Source: Diplonema papillatum (Eukaryota; Euglenozoa; Diplonemea; Diplonemida; Diplonemidae). Taken from it: a stretch of DNA of 64,000 nt. The number at the start of each line of letters is the position of its first letter. Within the stretch, counting starts at the first letter, position 1. Under the pieces are notes generated by a model that saw nothing but the letters and a program-made list of their open reading frames with translations, was not told the origin of the DNA and searched no databases. The DNA is taken from NCBI GenBank assembly GCA_030068145.1, contig JAPJBO010000375.1, positions 1 to 64,000 of the forward strand. The letters are read 5' to 3'. Both the position numbers and the translations under genes were made by a program. Shown here one piece after another: positions 1-9,644 of this stretch.

Positions 1-217
1 CGGCGCTTTCGGCGGCGCCATCGTCGATGCTCGACCGCCTCGGAGAAGCAGCGGAGCGGGCCAGCCGGGCAGCAGCGGCGGCTCGAAGCCAAGGAGCGAG
101 GGGTGGCGCTGACGCTCCTGGAGGCGGCTATCAGCCTCCTGGAGGCGGAGCAGCACGAGACGAGCCAGGGGGAACCGGCGCTGTCGCAAGGACGGCCGAA
201 GTACCAAGGCGAGGATC

Positions 218-240
218 GTGAAGGGGCACCGCAACAGCAA

Positions 241-275
<35 letters not shown>

Positions 276-2065
276 ACAGCAACAGCAACAGCACCGCAAC
301 AACAGCAACAGCAGCAGCAACAGCAACGCACCAGCAACAGCAACAACAGCAACAGCAACCGCACCAGCAACAGCAGCGACAGCCACAACAACAACGGCAA
401 CCGCGGCAACAGGCACAACAGCAACCACAACAACAGCAGCGACAGCAACAGAGGCAACCGCAACAGCAACAACAGCAGCAGCAACAGCACCAGCAACCGC
501 AACAGCAGCAACAACAGCCACAGCAGCAACAGCAACCGCAACAGCAACGGCGGAACCGACCGCAACAACAAGAGCAACCGCAGCAGCGGCAACATCAGCA
601 GTGGGTAGACGTCGTCAGACGTAAGGCGACCGTGTGCGGCGTGCACAGTTTCGACTGGAACGTGCCGATCCTCGAGTCGTGCTCATTCGAGGCGAAGAAG
701 GAGGGGCTCTGGGTCGCACCCAGCGTCGATGAGGCCGAGACGGCGATGGGCGTGGCGGTCGATGCTGCGGCGCTGGCGACAGAGGAGGTTCGGTACGCGG
801 TGTTGTGCCGACAGCCGTTCGAGAAGAGCGAGGCGCGCCACGTCCTCATGGAAACAGGCGTGGTGCAGCGGATGCACCTGTGGACGCACGGGGACGTTCG
901 GCAGGCCGGGAAGGTAGGGAAGGTCCGGCAGGCGGCGACGGACGGCGAACGGAAGCCCGGCGCGGCCACGGCGGTGCTCGTCCTCACCGTGGCACGCAAG
1001 CACGCGACGGCAGAGACGTGGGCATGCGTGGAGAAGGACCCGCACGCGGCGATGACGCGTCTCTGCCGCCGGGCGGTGAAGGCGACTTCGGCGCAGACGC
1101 GCCTCGAAGCGGCCTCCATGTGGGGCGTGACGTCGCAGCAGGGCCGCCGAGAGCTCCTGGTTCGCGTACCTGCGGGACACGTGGACGCCATCCTGCAGGG
1201 GTCGGGTAGGGATGGCTGCTTCTGGCGACCAGTCGGGAAGGAAGCGCGCGACGCCACGCCGGTCGTCGCATTAAATGCGGACGTGACGCGGGAGACCGCG
1301 TTGGCGTTGTTGAAGAAGTGCGGCGAGGCCGGGGGCGGTGTCGTTCTTGGTGGAAGACGTCTTCTGCTGCGGGCGCGCGGCTCGGGGATGCTGGCGCGCG
1401 TGCGGGCGGCTGCTGGTGAGCACGCGGCGCCCCCGCTCGAAACGAAACTGCGGTACCTCGTGTCCGGTGCCAGGGCGCGAGAACACGAGGCCGACGTCGA
1501 GATGCTGCTCAGGCTCGCTGGCTGGGCTGCGACGGTCACGACATCCTTCGTGAGAAGCGGCATGCGGACGTGCGTGGTGACGGGGGATGGCGGCCCGCCG
1601 TTTCGGGTGATCGAAAGGGAAGGGTCGCCCTTCATTGTCGTCAACGACTACGACAAGGGCGAGATGCCGCGGCCGCGTTCCAAGCGCCTCGCCTCCTCCC
1701 TCCCGACGACGCCCGGCCAGAGGCGGCGCATGAAGCTGCCCGCCGCCGAAGTGCACACGGATCCGGAGCCGGCTCCGACCAACAAGCGGAAGCACGAGGA
1801 GGTGGCGCAGCCGGCGGAAGCGGGACAGTCGCTAATCCGGCGAGCTGTGGCCGGTGTGGTCGAGATGCTGTCCCCGCCGCGCCAGCGTCTGAAGGAGCCG
1901 GTCGAGGGTGAGAAGGCCGATCACCGGCACGAGCTGACCGATGGAGTGCGGGCTCCAGTGGAGTTTGAATGCGGCGATTGTCAGAAGACAATCCAAAAGG
2001 GCCGCATGCAGAGGAGGTGCGAAGAGTGCGGCGCCAGCGTGTGTGTCACGTGCTCGCGCGCCTGA
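218..2065 (+). CDS. LINE ORF1 protein, polyQ plus C-terminal cysteine finger
   Basis: This is the probable RNA-binding (Gag-like) protein of the LINE. The first 125 or so residues are low complexity: asparagine/serine/threonine, then glutamine with arginine and proline, all from a CAACAG repeat. A unique region from about residue 130 follows and I do not recognise its fold. The last 35 residues hold C-x2-C-x12-C-x2-C-x4-C-x2-C, a zinc-binding pattern. A basic stretch (KRKHEE around nucleotide 1785) could be a nuclear signal. The frame stays open upstream of the GTG at 218, so the true start is unknown and may lie before the window. The ORF ends at a TGA (2063-2065), and the next protein continues in the same frame. 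Confidence 0.75.
222..600 (+). repeat. Imperfect (CAACAG)n / (CAA,CAG) repeat
   Basis: Nearly 380 bases are built from CAA and CAG triplets with interruptions that shift the register. Reading frames therefore give Asn/Ser, Gln or Thr/Ala tracts on the plus strand and Leu or Cys/Val tracts on the minus strand. It is coding in ORF1; the antisense poly-Leu ORFs are shadows. Confidence 0.9.
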
Positions 2066-2155
2066 CTGCCGTCAAGCCACGACGCCCGCGCGGACGGCGA
2101 TGCTGCGGGAGCCCGCTTGATGCGATGTGGGGATGTGCATCCCAACCCTGGCCCC
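2060..2155 (+). other. First 2A-like module, spans the ORF1/ORF2 junction
   Basis: The bases read in frame as a module ending GDVHPNPGP (2129-2155). This fits the 2A ribosome-skipping consensus D-V-x-x-N-P-G-P. The TGA that ends ORF1 (2063-2065) lies inside the module, exactly where the second copy has a tryptophan codon. An ATG at 2120 lies just before the motif. Confidence 0.8.
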
Positions 2156-4633
2156 GGGCGCCGAACGCTCGCCTCGACCGCCGCGGCGGCTTTCCGCCGC
2201 GGACGTCGCCGACGGCCGGCCGGCACAGCCCGGTACGTTGCCGCGCACGTGCTGCATCGCGCGCGGGACGTGGGTTCCCGGGTTGCCTCGCGGCGTGAGC
2301 GTGTTGAATGTGCGTGGCTACCGTCGAAGCACGACGCCCTTGAGTATGCGTACGCCGCGGGGGAACGGCTCTTGAGGTGCGGGGACGTCCACCCGAACCC
2401 TGGTCCCCCGCGCGATCTCACTCTTGCTGCAGTCAATGTTGGCTCGCTGGCCCTGCACATTGACGAGGTGCGTGCGATGGCGCCCGCAGACGCGATTGCG
2501 GTGCTGGAGACGTCGATGAGCGAGTTGCAGCAGACGCAGGCGACGGACTATCTCGCGAGACCGTGCGCCGTCGACGGGTCGAGGTGGAAGACGCTGTGGG
2601 GGCCGCCGCAACCGCCGAAGCGCAGCAAGCACTGTCCGCACGGAAACCCGCATTCCGGGCAGAAGGGGGGCGGAGTCGTTGTGCTTGCCAGGCAGCCGGG
2701 GGTGGCCCACCTGCTGCCCAACGAATCGCTGCAGGAAGTGCGCAACCGGGTCATCCACACGATGATCGCGACGGGGGTCGGACGGATGTTCGTGCACTTT
2801 TTTGCCGTCTACGCCCCATCGGGGAACACGGCAGCAGCGTCCCGGGAGCGGCTCCTGCAGACGGTCCTCTTCGAGGCGCAGGCCATAGTGGGGCAGGCCC
2901 CGGCGGTCGTGATGGGCGACTTCAACACGGACCTTGAGCGATCGCCGGCGCTTCGGCATGCCCTCAGCAACGGGTGGACGGACGCAGCGCAGCTGCAGGC
3001 GGCGTGCGAAGGAGGACGACCGCCCAACACCTACACGGGCACGAACACGTCCGGCACGCGCATCGACTACGCCCTGATGAACCGCGCGGCCGCGTCCGCC
3101 TTTGTTGCATGCGAGACGATCGGGGTAGGGAGCGTGAGGGGCCACCGCTGCGTCCGGATTCGACTCGCGGTGCAGGCGTTCGAACAGCAGACATGGAGGT
3201 TCAACGTGCCGCGAGCGATACCCGTGAAGCCGGCAGGTAGGGTCGTCGAGGTCCCGAGGCTGGATGCCGTGTGCGCCGCCGCCCGCGAGGGGGACGTCGA
3301 AGGGGCGTGGATGGCGCTCTCCGCAATGTGCGAGCAGTACCTGCTAGACCGCAGCGGGATGCCTGCCTGTGAGAGACGTGCGCACACCGGCCGCGGTAAC
3401 TCGGAGCTGAAGATGACTCGCGTTGCGGCGAGGAGTACGCCGGACCGGGGCGTGGCGTGCGAGACGGAGCTGAGGCACGGGAATGCGATCCGGCGTCTGG
3501 AGCACTACGTCTACCAGCGAGCTCGCCTAGAAGCGTCCGGACCATTCCAGGTGCCCCAAGAACTCCGCTTGTGCTGGCTGCGCTGTCTCGCCGTGATCCG
3601 TGGCGGCGGGGTCGGCGAGCCGCCCCCCTCCGACCCGCCGAGCGCAGAGGTCGCTCGCGTTTACTTGCACGACGTACGACTGCGCAGTGCGAGATACAAC
3701 GCGGCTGCGGCGAGGGTACGGAAGAGGCAGCAACACGAGAGGCAGCTGACGATGTTTGGGACGGATCGCCGGGCTCTTGTGACGATGCTACGGGGGGGTC
3801 CGGGGCAGGCGGCCGATGCGGTGCGAACAGCGGACGGGCGGCTCACCGCCAACGTCGAGGAGATGGACGAGGTGCTGCAGGAGGCGTGGGACCCGATCCT
3901 GCGCATGTACGGGGAAGGACGCCCAGAGCCCGAGTACGAGGTGTTCCGCAGGGCCTTCGAGGGTTTTATTCCCCGCCGCCAGATGGACCTGCGGGATGTG
4001 ACCGGGAGGGAGCTACGGGATGTGCTCAACAAGCGGAAGAAGAAGACTACGGCGTGTGGGGTGGACGGCTGGCGCTTGGACGAGCTGAAGGCCCTGCCCG
4101 ACGAGCTGCTGGACGGGTTCGCGACGCTCTTCAATCTGGTAGAGGAGCGAGGGGAGTGGCCGAAGGGTATGCTGACGTCGTTGGTGTCGCTCATCCCAAA
4201 GACCGACGACACCTCGCCAACGAACCTGCGGCCAATCACCGTGACGAGCTGCGTCTATCGGTTGTGGGCCTGCAGGCGTTTGCAAGACGTCATGGAGTGG
4301 CAGGACGGCTGGATTCTTCCGTCGCAGCACGGCTTCCGCAGAGGGCATCGGACGGACGACGTCCTCATGGAGCTGACGACGCTGATCGAGGAGACGCTGC
4401 TCGACGAGACGAAATCGCTGTACATGGTCGCACTCGATTTCGCGAAGTGCTTCGACCGGGTACCGCAGGGGATCGTTCTCCGGCTCGCCGAAGAGATGGG
4501 CCTCGACGCGCGCATCCTGCGCCCCCTGCGCGCCATGTACCGTGGGATGAAGCGCCGGTTTAAGCTGCCGCTGGGCGTGGGTCCGAGTTTGAGGTCACCA
4601 ACGGTATCTTGCAGGGGTGCCCACTTTCGGTGA
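2120..4633 (+). CDS. LINE ORF2, endonuclease and N-terminal RT (frameshifted)
   Basis: This is the first part of the retrotransposition enzyme. After the two 2A motifs comes an APE-like endonuclease: AAVNVGSL near 2420, an ET acid motif, VYAPSG, GDFN near 2919, RIDYAL near 3058, and a terminal GHR where the family usually has SDH. The Asp of that pair is therefore missing. Reverse transcriptase begins near 3990 with a GVDGW motif, LIPK, RPITV, then motif A VALDFAKCFDRV near 4426. The frame then leaves the RT near 4585-4605 and stops at 4633. The correct frame continues in the next entry. The start given is the first ATG, but readthrough from ORF1 in the same frame is equally possible. Confidence 0.85.
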   Translation: MRCGDVHPNPGPGRRTLASTAAAAFRRGRRRRPAGTARYVAAHVLHRARDVGSRVASRRERVECAWLPSKHDALEYAYAAGERLLRCGDVHPNPGPPRDLTLAAVNVGSLALHIDEVRAMAPADAIAVLETSMSELQQTQATDYLARPCAVDGSRWKTLWGPPQPPKRSKHCPHGNPHSGQKGGGVVVLARQPGVAHLLPNESLQEVRNRVIHTMIATGVGRMFVHFFAVYAPSGNTAAASRERLLQTVLFEAQAIVGQAPAVVMGDFNTDLERSPALRHALSNGWTDAAQLQAACEGGRPPNTYTGTNTSGTRIDYALMNRAAASAFVACETIGVGSVRGHRCVRIRLAVQAFEQQTWRFNVPRAIPVKPAGRVVEVPRLDAVCAAAREGDVEGAWMALSAMCEQYLLDRSGMPACERRAHTGRGNSELKMTRVAARSTPDRGVACETELRHGNAIRRLEHYVYQRARLEASGPFQVPQELRLCWLRCLAVIRGGGVGEPPPSDPPSAEVARVYLHDVRLRSARYNAAAARVRKRQQHERQLTMFGTDRRALVTMLRGGPGQAADAVRTADGRLTANVEEMDEVLQEAWDPILRMYGEGRPEPEYEVFRRAFEGFIPRRQMDLRDVTGRELRDVLNKRKKKTTACGVDGWRLDELKALPDELLDGFATLFNLVEERGEWPKGMLTSLVSLIPKTDDTSPTNLRPITVTSCVYRLWACRRLQDVMEWQDGWILPSQHGFRRGHRTDDVLMELTTLIEETLLDETKSLYMVALDFAKCFDRVPQGIVLRLAEEMGLDARILRPLRAMYRGMKRRFKLPLGVGPSLRSPTVSCRGAHFR
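2315..2407 (+). other. Second 2A-like module
   Basis: A second copy ends GDVHPNPGP at 2381-2407, 84 codons after the first. It shares with the first the flanking residues W/stop-LPS-x-HDA, then AAG-x-RL-x-RC. The endonuclease domain starts about 5 residues later, so skipping here would release endonuclease-RT with an N-terminal proline. Confidence 0.82.
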
Positions 4634-7600
4634 TCCTCATCAACGCCTTGCTGTCGATTGTGCTCCGAGCGGTGTCGGCGCGCGTACCGGAGGTTTCGTC
4701 GGAGTCGCTGGCGGATGATGCCACGCTCTTCGCGTCCGTGGAGTCCGAGCTGCAGCAGGCGGTCGACGTCATCGCACAGTTCTGCGCCCTGACAGGGATG
4801 CGGCTGAACATGACGAAGACACTGGCGATGGGGATCCCCGCGGGCACGGCGCGGCAGCGTCGGCGGCGGCCCTATACGAGCGTGCTGGCAGTCGGCGACG
4901 AGACGATACCGACAGCGACGACGGCGAAGATCCTCGGTGTGCGCACGTGTGTCGCGAGCGTTCAGGCGGAACGTACCAACGACGCGCGTCTGAGGGCCCA
5001 AAACGCATTGCTGGACAGGCTGAGCACCTCGCGCCTACCATTCGAGGTCCGCTGCGAGGTGGCGAGCTCCAATGTCCTCGCAAGCGTGCTGGCGGGGTGC
5101 TCGTACGAGGGGTACACGCAGACGTGCCTGAGGGGGCTGCGGTCGCGGGTAGTGAAGGGTGCTTTCGGGACGAAGCATCCGTCGAGGAATGTGACGGCGG
5201 TGCTGACCATCCTGGCGAAAGCCCACCGTATGGACCCACTGATGGCACGGCCATACAAGATCCTGTGCTCGCTTTTCGACGCGTGCGAGAGGCTCCCCCG
5301 CGTGTACGCCCGCATGCTGAACATCGCCCGACTTTACAGCCGGCACGGTGTGTTGTTGCCGAAGGCGCGCCTAGGACCTGTCGGGATCGCCATCTCTGAC
5401 GGTTTCACGGTCGCGGGCATCGATTTCGAAGGCCACGACTTTGCGACCGCGGCGCTCGAGGGCCGCCGGCTTCTCGACATGGAGAGGGGCGAGAGGCACC
5501 ACGCCATCCGGGCGCGGCTACGGCAGACGACCTGGACGCAGCTTGCGAGGCAACGACCGTCTTACGACGGCGTGCAGGCAGGGGTGGACTGCAGGCGTAC
5601 GAACGAGCTGCGCCTGGCGACGGCTGACGCTGGCGAGAAACGTGCACTGGCGGTGATCCTGTCCGGGGGTGTGTTTCTCGCAGCGCGGTGGGGACGGAAT
5701 GCGCGTGCGAACGGAGGGGCGGCCGGGTCGGACGGGTCGCCGAGCTCCTCGGCGTCCGTGTCGTCGACCGCCTCTGATACGACAGGCAGCTTTGACGAGC
5801 ACGCCTCCGAATCCTCCTCTTCGGAACCTCAGCGTCCGCCGCTGGACCGCGGCTGCAGGGACTGCGACCGAGGCGTCCAGGACACAGCGGATCACCTGTG
5901 GTGGGAGTGCCCCGCCTACGACGAGATCCGCGGCCGTCCTTGCTTCGCCGAACTCCTGCGGGCGGACCGGGCGAGGTGGCCGTCTTGCACGCGTGTGCAT
6001 GGGGTAATTGTCGAAGGAATGCGGGTGGAGGTCGCGGCCCTTCACCGCCTCATGGCGGCGGTGTACACTGCACGCGTGGAGGCGGAGCGACGCCGCCTCT
6101 CCGCGGTGCAACCGATGCACCCCTGGCACGCAGCTGCGCCGCTGCCGGCGGTGCAACACCTGTTCAACTTCGACCGCCTTCCGGATGAGCCGCCGAGATG
6201 GCCGTACGGCGGCCGTGCGATGCGGGCGCTCAAGGGCTGGCTGTCGGCACTGAGGTGGACCGACGCGGGCGAGGTGTCGTGCGTCGAGCTGGCAGTGGAC
6301 TTCGAGGTCCACACCGGGGTCGACGTCCCTGCCCCCCCGGGAATACGAAGGCTCGCCGCCAACCAGAGGGGGAAGACCCTCTGGACGATGCTGTCGACAT
6401 TGTGCCGCCTGTGCCGAGACCTGCAGCTGCCGTCGCCGTTGCCTGCCGAGCGGAAGGTCCGGGTGGGCTCGATGAGGACCCTGGGGGCGCCGATGCTGTG
6501 GGGGGGATTGACACCTCGCCCACGCTTCGCCGGGGGCGAGGAGACGCACGGGGTGCTGGAGGCGAGCTTTCCGCGGGCAGCTGCCGGGGACGGGAAGAAC
6601 TGGGGCGGGGACGTGTTCCCGCAGTACGACGCGGCGCGGCGGGCACAGCGTTCGCTGCGCTGGGACGTGCCCACCCCTCTGCCGCAACGCCCGCGCCTTC
6701 CCGTGCTTGTACCGGCTGCGCAGGCGGACCCTCTGCTCCGCACGCAGTCGGTCTGCGATGCCTGCGCAAAGCAGAAGTGCGCGGTGTGCACTGGCATGCG
6801 AAGAAACTACAGCCTTGTAGTTGACCAGTGCTGCCAGGTGCACCACCGCCCGGACGACGGCCTGCGCATTCAATGCTGCCGGGCGCATCGGCTGACGCGA
6901 TGCGGGACCTGCCCGAACGCCGACGCGTGCTGCGGACGGGGGCATCACAGGGGTGGTGCTGGCCGCGACAGCAGCAGTGGCGACGGGGGTGGCGGTGGTC
7001 ATGGCGGCCGCGGCCGTGGCCGCGGCCGCGGCGGCCGGGGCGGCGGAGACAACAGTGGCGGAGACGGTGGCGGCGGCCGCGGCACTGGTCGCGGCCGCGC
7101 ACGCGGCGGCGCACGCGGTGGCGGTCGCGGCGGCGGCGGCGGTGGCGGTCGCGGCGAGAGCGACGGCCTCACAGGCCGGAAGCGGCGCGCGCCGTCCCCA
7201 CCGGGGACACCTACCAGCCGTGGCCGGAGAAGGCGGACGACGAAATCGCCCCCGAAGCGCGCCCCCCCGCCAGCAGGCAGGAAGCGACCCGCGCCTTGCA
7301 CCCCCACGACCTCTCCCGCAGCCGCGCTGCGCGCACGACGACGACGCGCCGATCTCGGCGACGACGGCACTGGCCTCGCCGGCCCGAACACACCGCGCCC
7401 ACCCGGCCCCGCCCGGCCCTCTTCGATGGCAGGCCCTGACTCGGGCTCTTTTTCTGATTCTGGTTCCGACCCTCCACGGGTCACACAACGAACGCGCCCT
7501 CCCGCCGGCTCTTCCCGGCTACTCACGTCCTCCGCATCGCGGCGTGCCTATCGGCGCAAACGAGAAAGCGAGGACTCCGATTCCTTTTCGGATTATGAGA

Positions 7601-7689
7601 TCGTGAGCAACTGCCAACAACAGTTGCAACCGACTAGAGTTGCGCCGCGCCGAAAGCGCGGAAAAAGTGACCCTTCTGGAGTCACGTAG
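4609..7689 (+). CDS. LINE ORF2, C-terminal RT, zinc knuckle and RGG tail
   Basis: This continues the RT one frame over. It starts with motif B (NGILQGCPLS near 4599-4628), then motif C as LADD near 4708 instead of the usual YADD/FADD, and an RT thumb with LNMTKT. A zinc-knuckle-like C-x2-C-x7-H-x4-C follows near 5850-5910 (DTADHLWWECP). From about 6750 comes a Cys/His-rich block (CDACAKQKCAVC and more). At 6945-7180 lies a glycine/arginine tract rich in RGR and RGG, then a basic Ser/Pro-rich end. No RNase H was recognised. The given start marks only where the frame is useful; this is not an independent gene. Confidence 0.83.
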   Translation: MQGCPLSVILINALLSIVLRAVSARVPEVSSESLADDATLFASVESELQQAVDVIAQFCALTGMRLNMTKTLAMGIPAGTARQRRRRPYTSVLAVGDETIPTATTAKILGVRTCVASVQAERTNDARLRAQNALLDRLSTSRLPFEVRCEVASSNVLASVLAGCSYEGYTQTCLRGLRSRVVKGAFGTKHPSRNVTAVLTILAKAHRMDPLMARPYKILCSLFDACERLPRVYARMLNIARLYSRHGVLLPKARLGPVGIAISDGFTVAGIDFEGHDFATAALEGRRLLDMERGERHHAIRARLRQTTWTQLARQRPSYDGVQAGVDCRRTNELRLATADAGEKRALAVILSGGVFLAARWGRNARANGGAAGSDGSPSSSASVSSTASDTTGSFDEHASESSSSEPQRPPLDRGCRDCDRGVQDTADHLWWECPAYDEIRGRPCFAELLRADRARWPSCTRVHGVIVEGMRVEVAALHRLMAAVYTARVEAERRRLSAVQPMHPWHAAAPLPAVQHLFNFDRLPDEPPRWPYGGRAMRALKGWLSALRWTDAGEVSCVELAVDFEVHTGVDVPAPPGIRRLAANQRGKTLWTMLSTLCRLCRDLQLPSPLPAERKVRVGSMRTLGAPMLWGGLTPRPRFAGGEETHGVLEASFPRAAAGDGKNWGGDVFPQYDAARRAQRSLRWDVPTPLPQRPRLPVLVPAAQADPLLRTQSVCDACAKQKCAVCTGMRRNYSLVVDQCCQVHHRPDDGLRIQCCRAHRLTRCGTCPNADACCGRGHHRGGAGRDSSSGDGGGGGHGGRGRGRGRGGRGGGDNSGGDGGGGRGTGRGRARGGARGGGRGGGGGGGRGESDGLTGRKRRAPSPPGTPTSRGRRRRTTKSPPKRAPPPAGRKRPAPCTPTTSPAAALRARRRRADLGDDGTGLAGPNTPRPPGPARPSSMAGPDSGSFSDSGSDPPRVTQRTRPPAGSSRLLTSSASRRAYRRKRESEDSDSFSDYEIVSNCQQQLQPTRVAPRRKRGKSDPSGVT

Positions 7690-8400
7690 CGAAAAGCTGG
7701 CATAGTGTGGTACTCATTTGCTTGCAAATGACTCCCCACTAACGCAACAAGACGACGAAAAGTTGTGAAAAGTTGTGAATTGATTTGGAATTCTGTGATT
7801 TTTTCTGCTAGAAATTAGGTGGATCGCCCCATAGTAGGATTGAACTTTCGGCTTCAGGAGTGTTCCACATTGAACTTCTCTCGAAAAAGAAGCTGCTCTC
7901 GCGAGGGGAAGCCCGTGGAACCCCCTGCAAAACCCCACTGGGGACAAATAATATTGTATTCTGGAACAATGCTCAACGAAACCCCCATTTCAGCGTACTT
8001 ATTGTATTCCGAAATATTATTGTATTTGGGTACTTTGGGCCCCCCCAGTAAGCTGCAAGCCGAGCGTTGTGAAGACGGGAGAAGGTTCCTTCTTCTCCCC
8101 AGTTACAATCCCGTAATCGGAACACAGGTCCTCACCTGTTACGAATCCTTGCCAGAACGACTTGGTCGTGGCTTAGGAAAAAGTAGTTGTCGATCCAAGC
8201 GAAGCTATCCGCCTATCGGCAAGACCTTCAATCGGTAGATCTTGTTGTCCACCCGAAAACAGAAGTAGCGGCGAACCTGTTCATCCAGTGGAAACTGGAA
8301 GAAAATCGACTCAAAGCCATATTCCGCCAAGAAATCAAACCCATCATTTCTTTTAATCATCGATCATTTCGATGCAGTTTACAGGGCAGGCAGGGTGTGT
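7690..8400. other. LINE 3' UTR then gene-free repeat DNA
   Basis: The LINE 3' tail ends near 7780. From 7944 to 8050 an ATTGTATT-rich stretch ending in CCCCCCAGTAAGC matches, imperfectly, 54965-55095. A further short match (CTTCTCCCCAGTTACAATC near 8093) resembles 52815. No convincing coding sequence was found. Confidence 0.45.
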
Positions 8401-8559
8401 ACCGTCGCCGCGTTCACGCCGGTGCATGCCAGAATGAACCGAAGTTGTTCCTTTTTAGACTTTTCGACACAGAAGGCGGAGTGACACCATCTTCCCGTCT
8501 CCTTCCTACGAACCTAGGCGCGTGAGGTGCGAGCTTCTTGTTCGCCGGACCCGGAACGG

Positions 8560-9644
8560 TAGGCCGGCCACTACCTATCTCTCTCATCAGGGAACGAATC
8601 TTGGCTTCTTGGACGAAGTTGGGCCTCAGCGCCGGCAGGTCCGACACAAGCTTTTCCACGTTCACCGTGGAGCACAATGCTGGAGCCAAGATCCCAGTGT
8701 AGCATGTGGTTTGTCTTCGGCTTCGGCAGCTCTCGGTCCTGACTGAGCCAATTCTCGGCGTAGTCGTAGGGACTTGCGAAGTCCTTCAGCGTCATCAGCC
8801 GTGTCACACACCGTGGGTCCGTCTACCTCGGTAGGAGGGGTGTCCAGGGGGCATTTGTGGACTGGGCACTTCATTCTTGAAGTAACCTCAGCGGAGCAGC
8901 AGAATCCTGGGCAGCTCCCCACACGTGGTGAGGGATGTATTGGCGGGTCGTTTCCTCACTCTTGTGGCGACCCACAACCTGTGCCGCCTGCTTGCCCAGT
9001 TCCGAGAAGCGAGCCACCCAAGTCAACGTCGAATGCCGAAGGCCGTGCGACGTCAGGTCGAGTCGAGCTCGAAGGACCATGTACCGAGTGGTACGAAGGT
9101 CGGGGTAGATCCAGCATCCACCTGGCGAACCTTCCCGTCCTTTGCAGCAACAAAGGCTGGACCGCTCTGATCCGTCTTCCCATTGACCAGCATTACCAAG
9201 ACACGGTTCTGGTCTCGAGGGCACATCAGGATGTGCTTCGTTTCGAGCCGGATCAGGTCGATGAGTCGGGCACCGAGACTCCATTGGGTCGCCAGGGCGG
9301 CGCGATACAATGCGGACATCTCGCGGACCGTTTCCTCCACCTGCTGGTTGCCCACCAATGGGCGAGACGTAAGAGCCCTGCGTTCGTGCTCTTTTAGCTC
9401 GCGGCTCAGAGTTCTTCGGAACGCAGCCGTCGGGTCGATTGACAGCATCCGACGATACGTCATGTACTGCCGGGCGGACTGCGTCTGGAGCTCTCCTTTC
9501 TTCCAGCTTCAGCTGGAGCCACATGAAGAAGATGTGGTCCTCGGGCAGGTGAGGATGGCTCCTTCTGATTAGGGAGGCGAACGCCTCGCTGTGTGTCTGT
9601 ACACTGGAGAGCGCAGCTGAGTTCGCATCGCATTGCGAAGCCAA
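8560..9644 (-). pseudogene. Tyrosine recombinase (Crypton-like) pseudogene
   Basis: Minus-strand peptides spell a phage-integrase-type catalytic domain over at least two frames. The parts are the arginine motif GARLIDLIRLETKHI (about 9300-9260), the lysine hairpin VLVMLVNGKTDQSG, then after a frame change near 9060 the box HGLRHS, GRHKS and finally TRQYI with the nucleophilic tyrosine. These match R-K-HxxR-H-Y of the family. An N-terminal helical part (EDHIFFMWLQLKLEE) lies near 9550 in a third reading context. Minus-strand ORFs further down (to 8560) may be the rest of the protein. No reverse transcriptase is nearby, which argues for a Crypton-type DNA transposon over a DIRS element, but this is inference. 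Confidence 0.72.

Larger units (their letters stand above)
1..7780 (+). mobile_element. Non-LTR retrotransposon (LINE) with 2A-linked polyprotein
   Basis: One element occupies the left end of the window. In order it shows a CAACAG-rich 5' coding part, a first protein ending in a cysteine finger, two 2A-like GDVHPNPGP motifs, an apurinic-type endonuclease, a reverse transcriptase, a zinc-knuckle and an RGG-rich tail. After the last stop come about 90 bases of 3' UTR with a short tandem repeat (AAAAGTTGTG twice) near 7755-7777, which resembles a LINE 3' tail. No LTRs, integrase or RNase H were recognised. The 5' end may lie outside the window. One stop and one frameshift are the only breaks seen, so insertion was probably recent. 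The clade cannot be set without a phylogeny. Confidence 0.88.

Noticed and set aside
131-646. Minus-strand poly-Leu ORF
   Set aside because: Antisense of the CAACAG repeat.
2063-2065. UGA reassigned to tryptophan in this genome
   Set aside because: The PDZ and first coiled-coil genes end naturally at TGA, and the LINE uses TGG freely; one site is not enough.
5518-7488. 656-codon minus-strand ORF across the LINE
   Set aside because: Antisense shadow of GC-rich RT/RGG coding sequence; Ala/Thr/Arg-rich with no domain.
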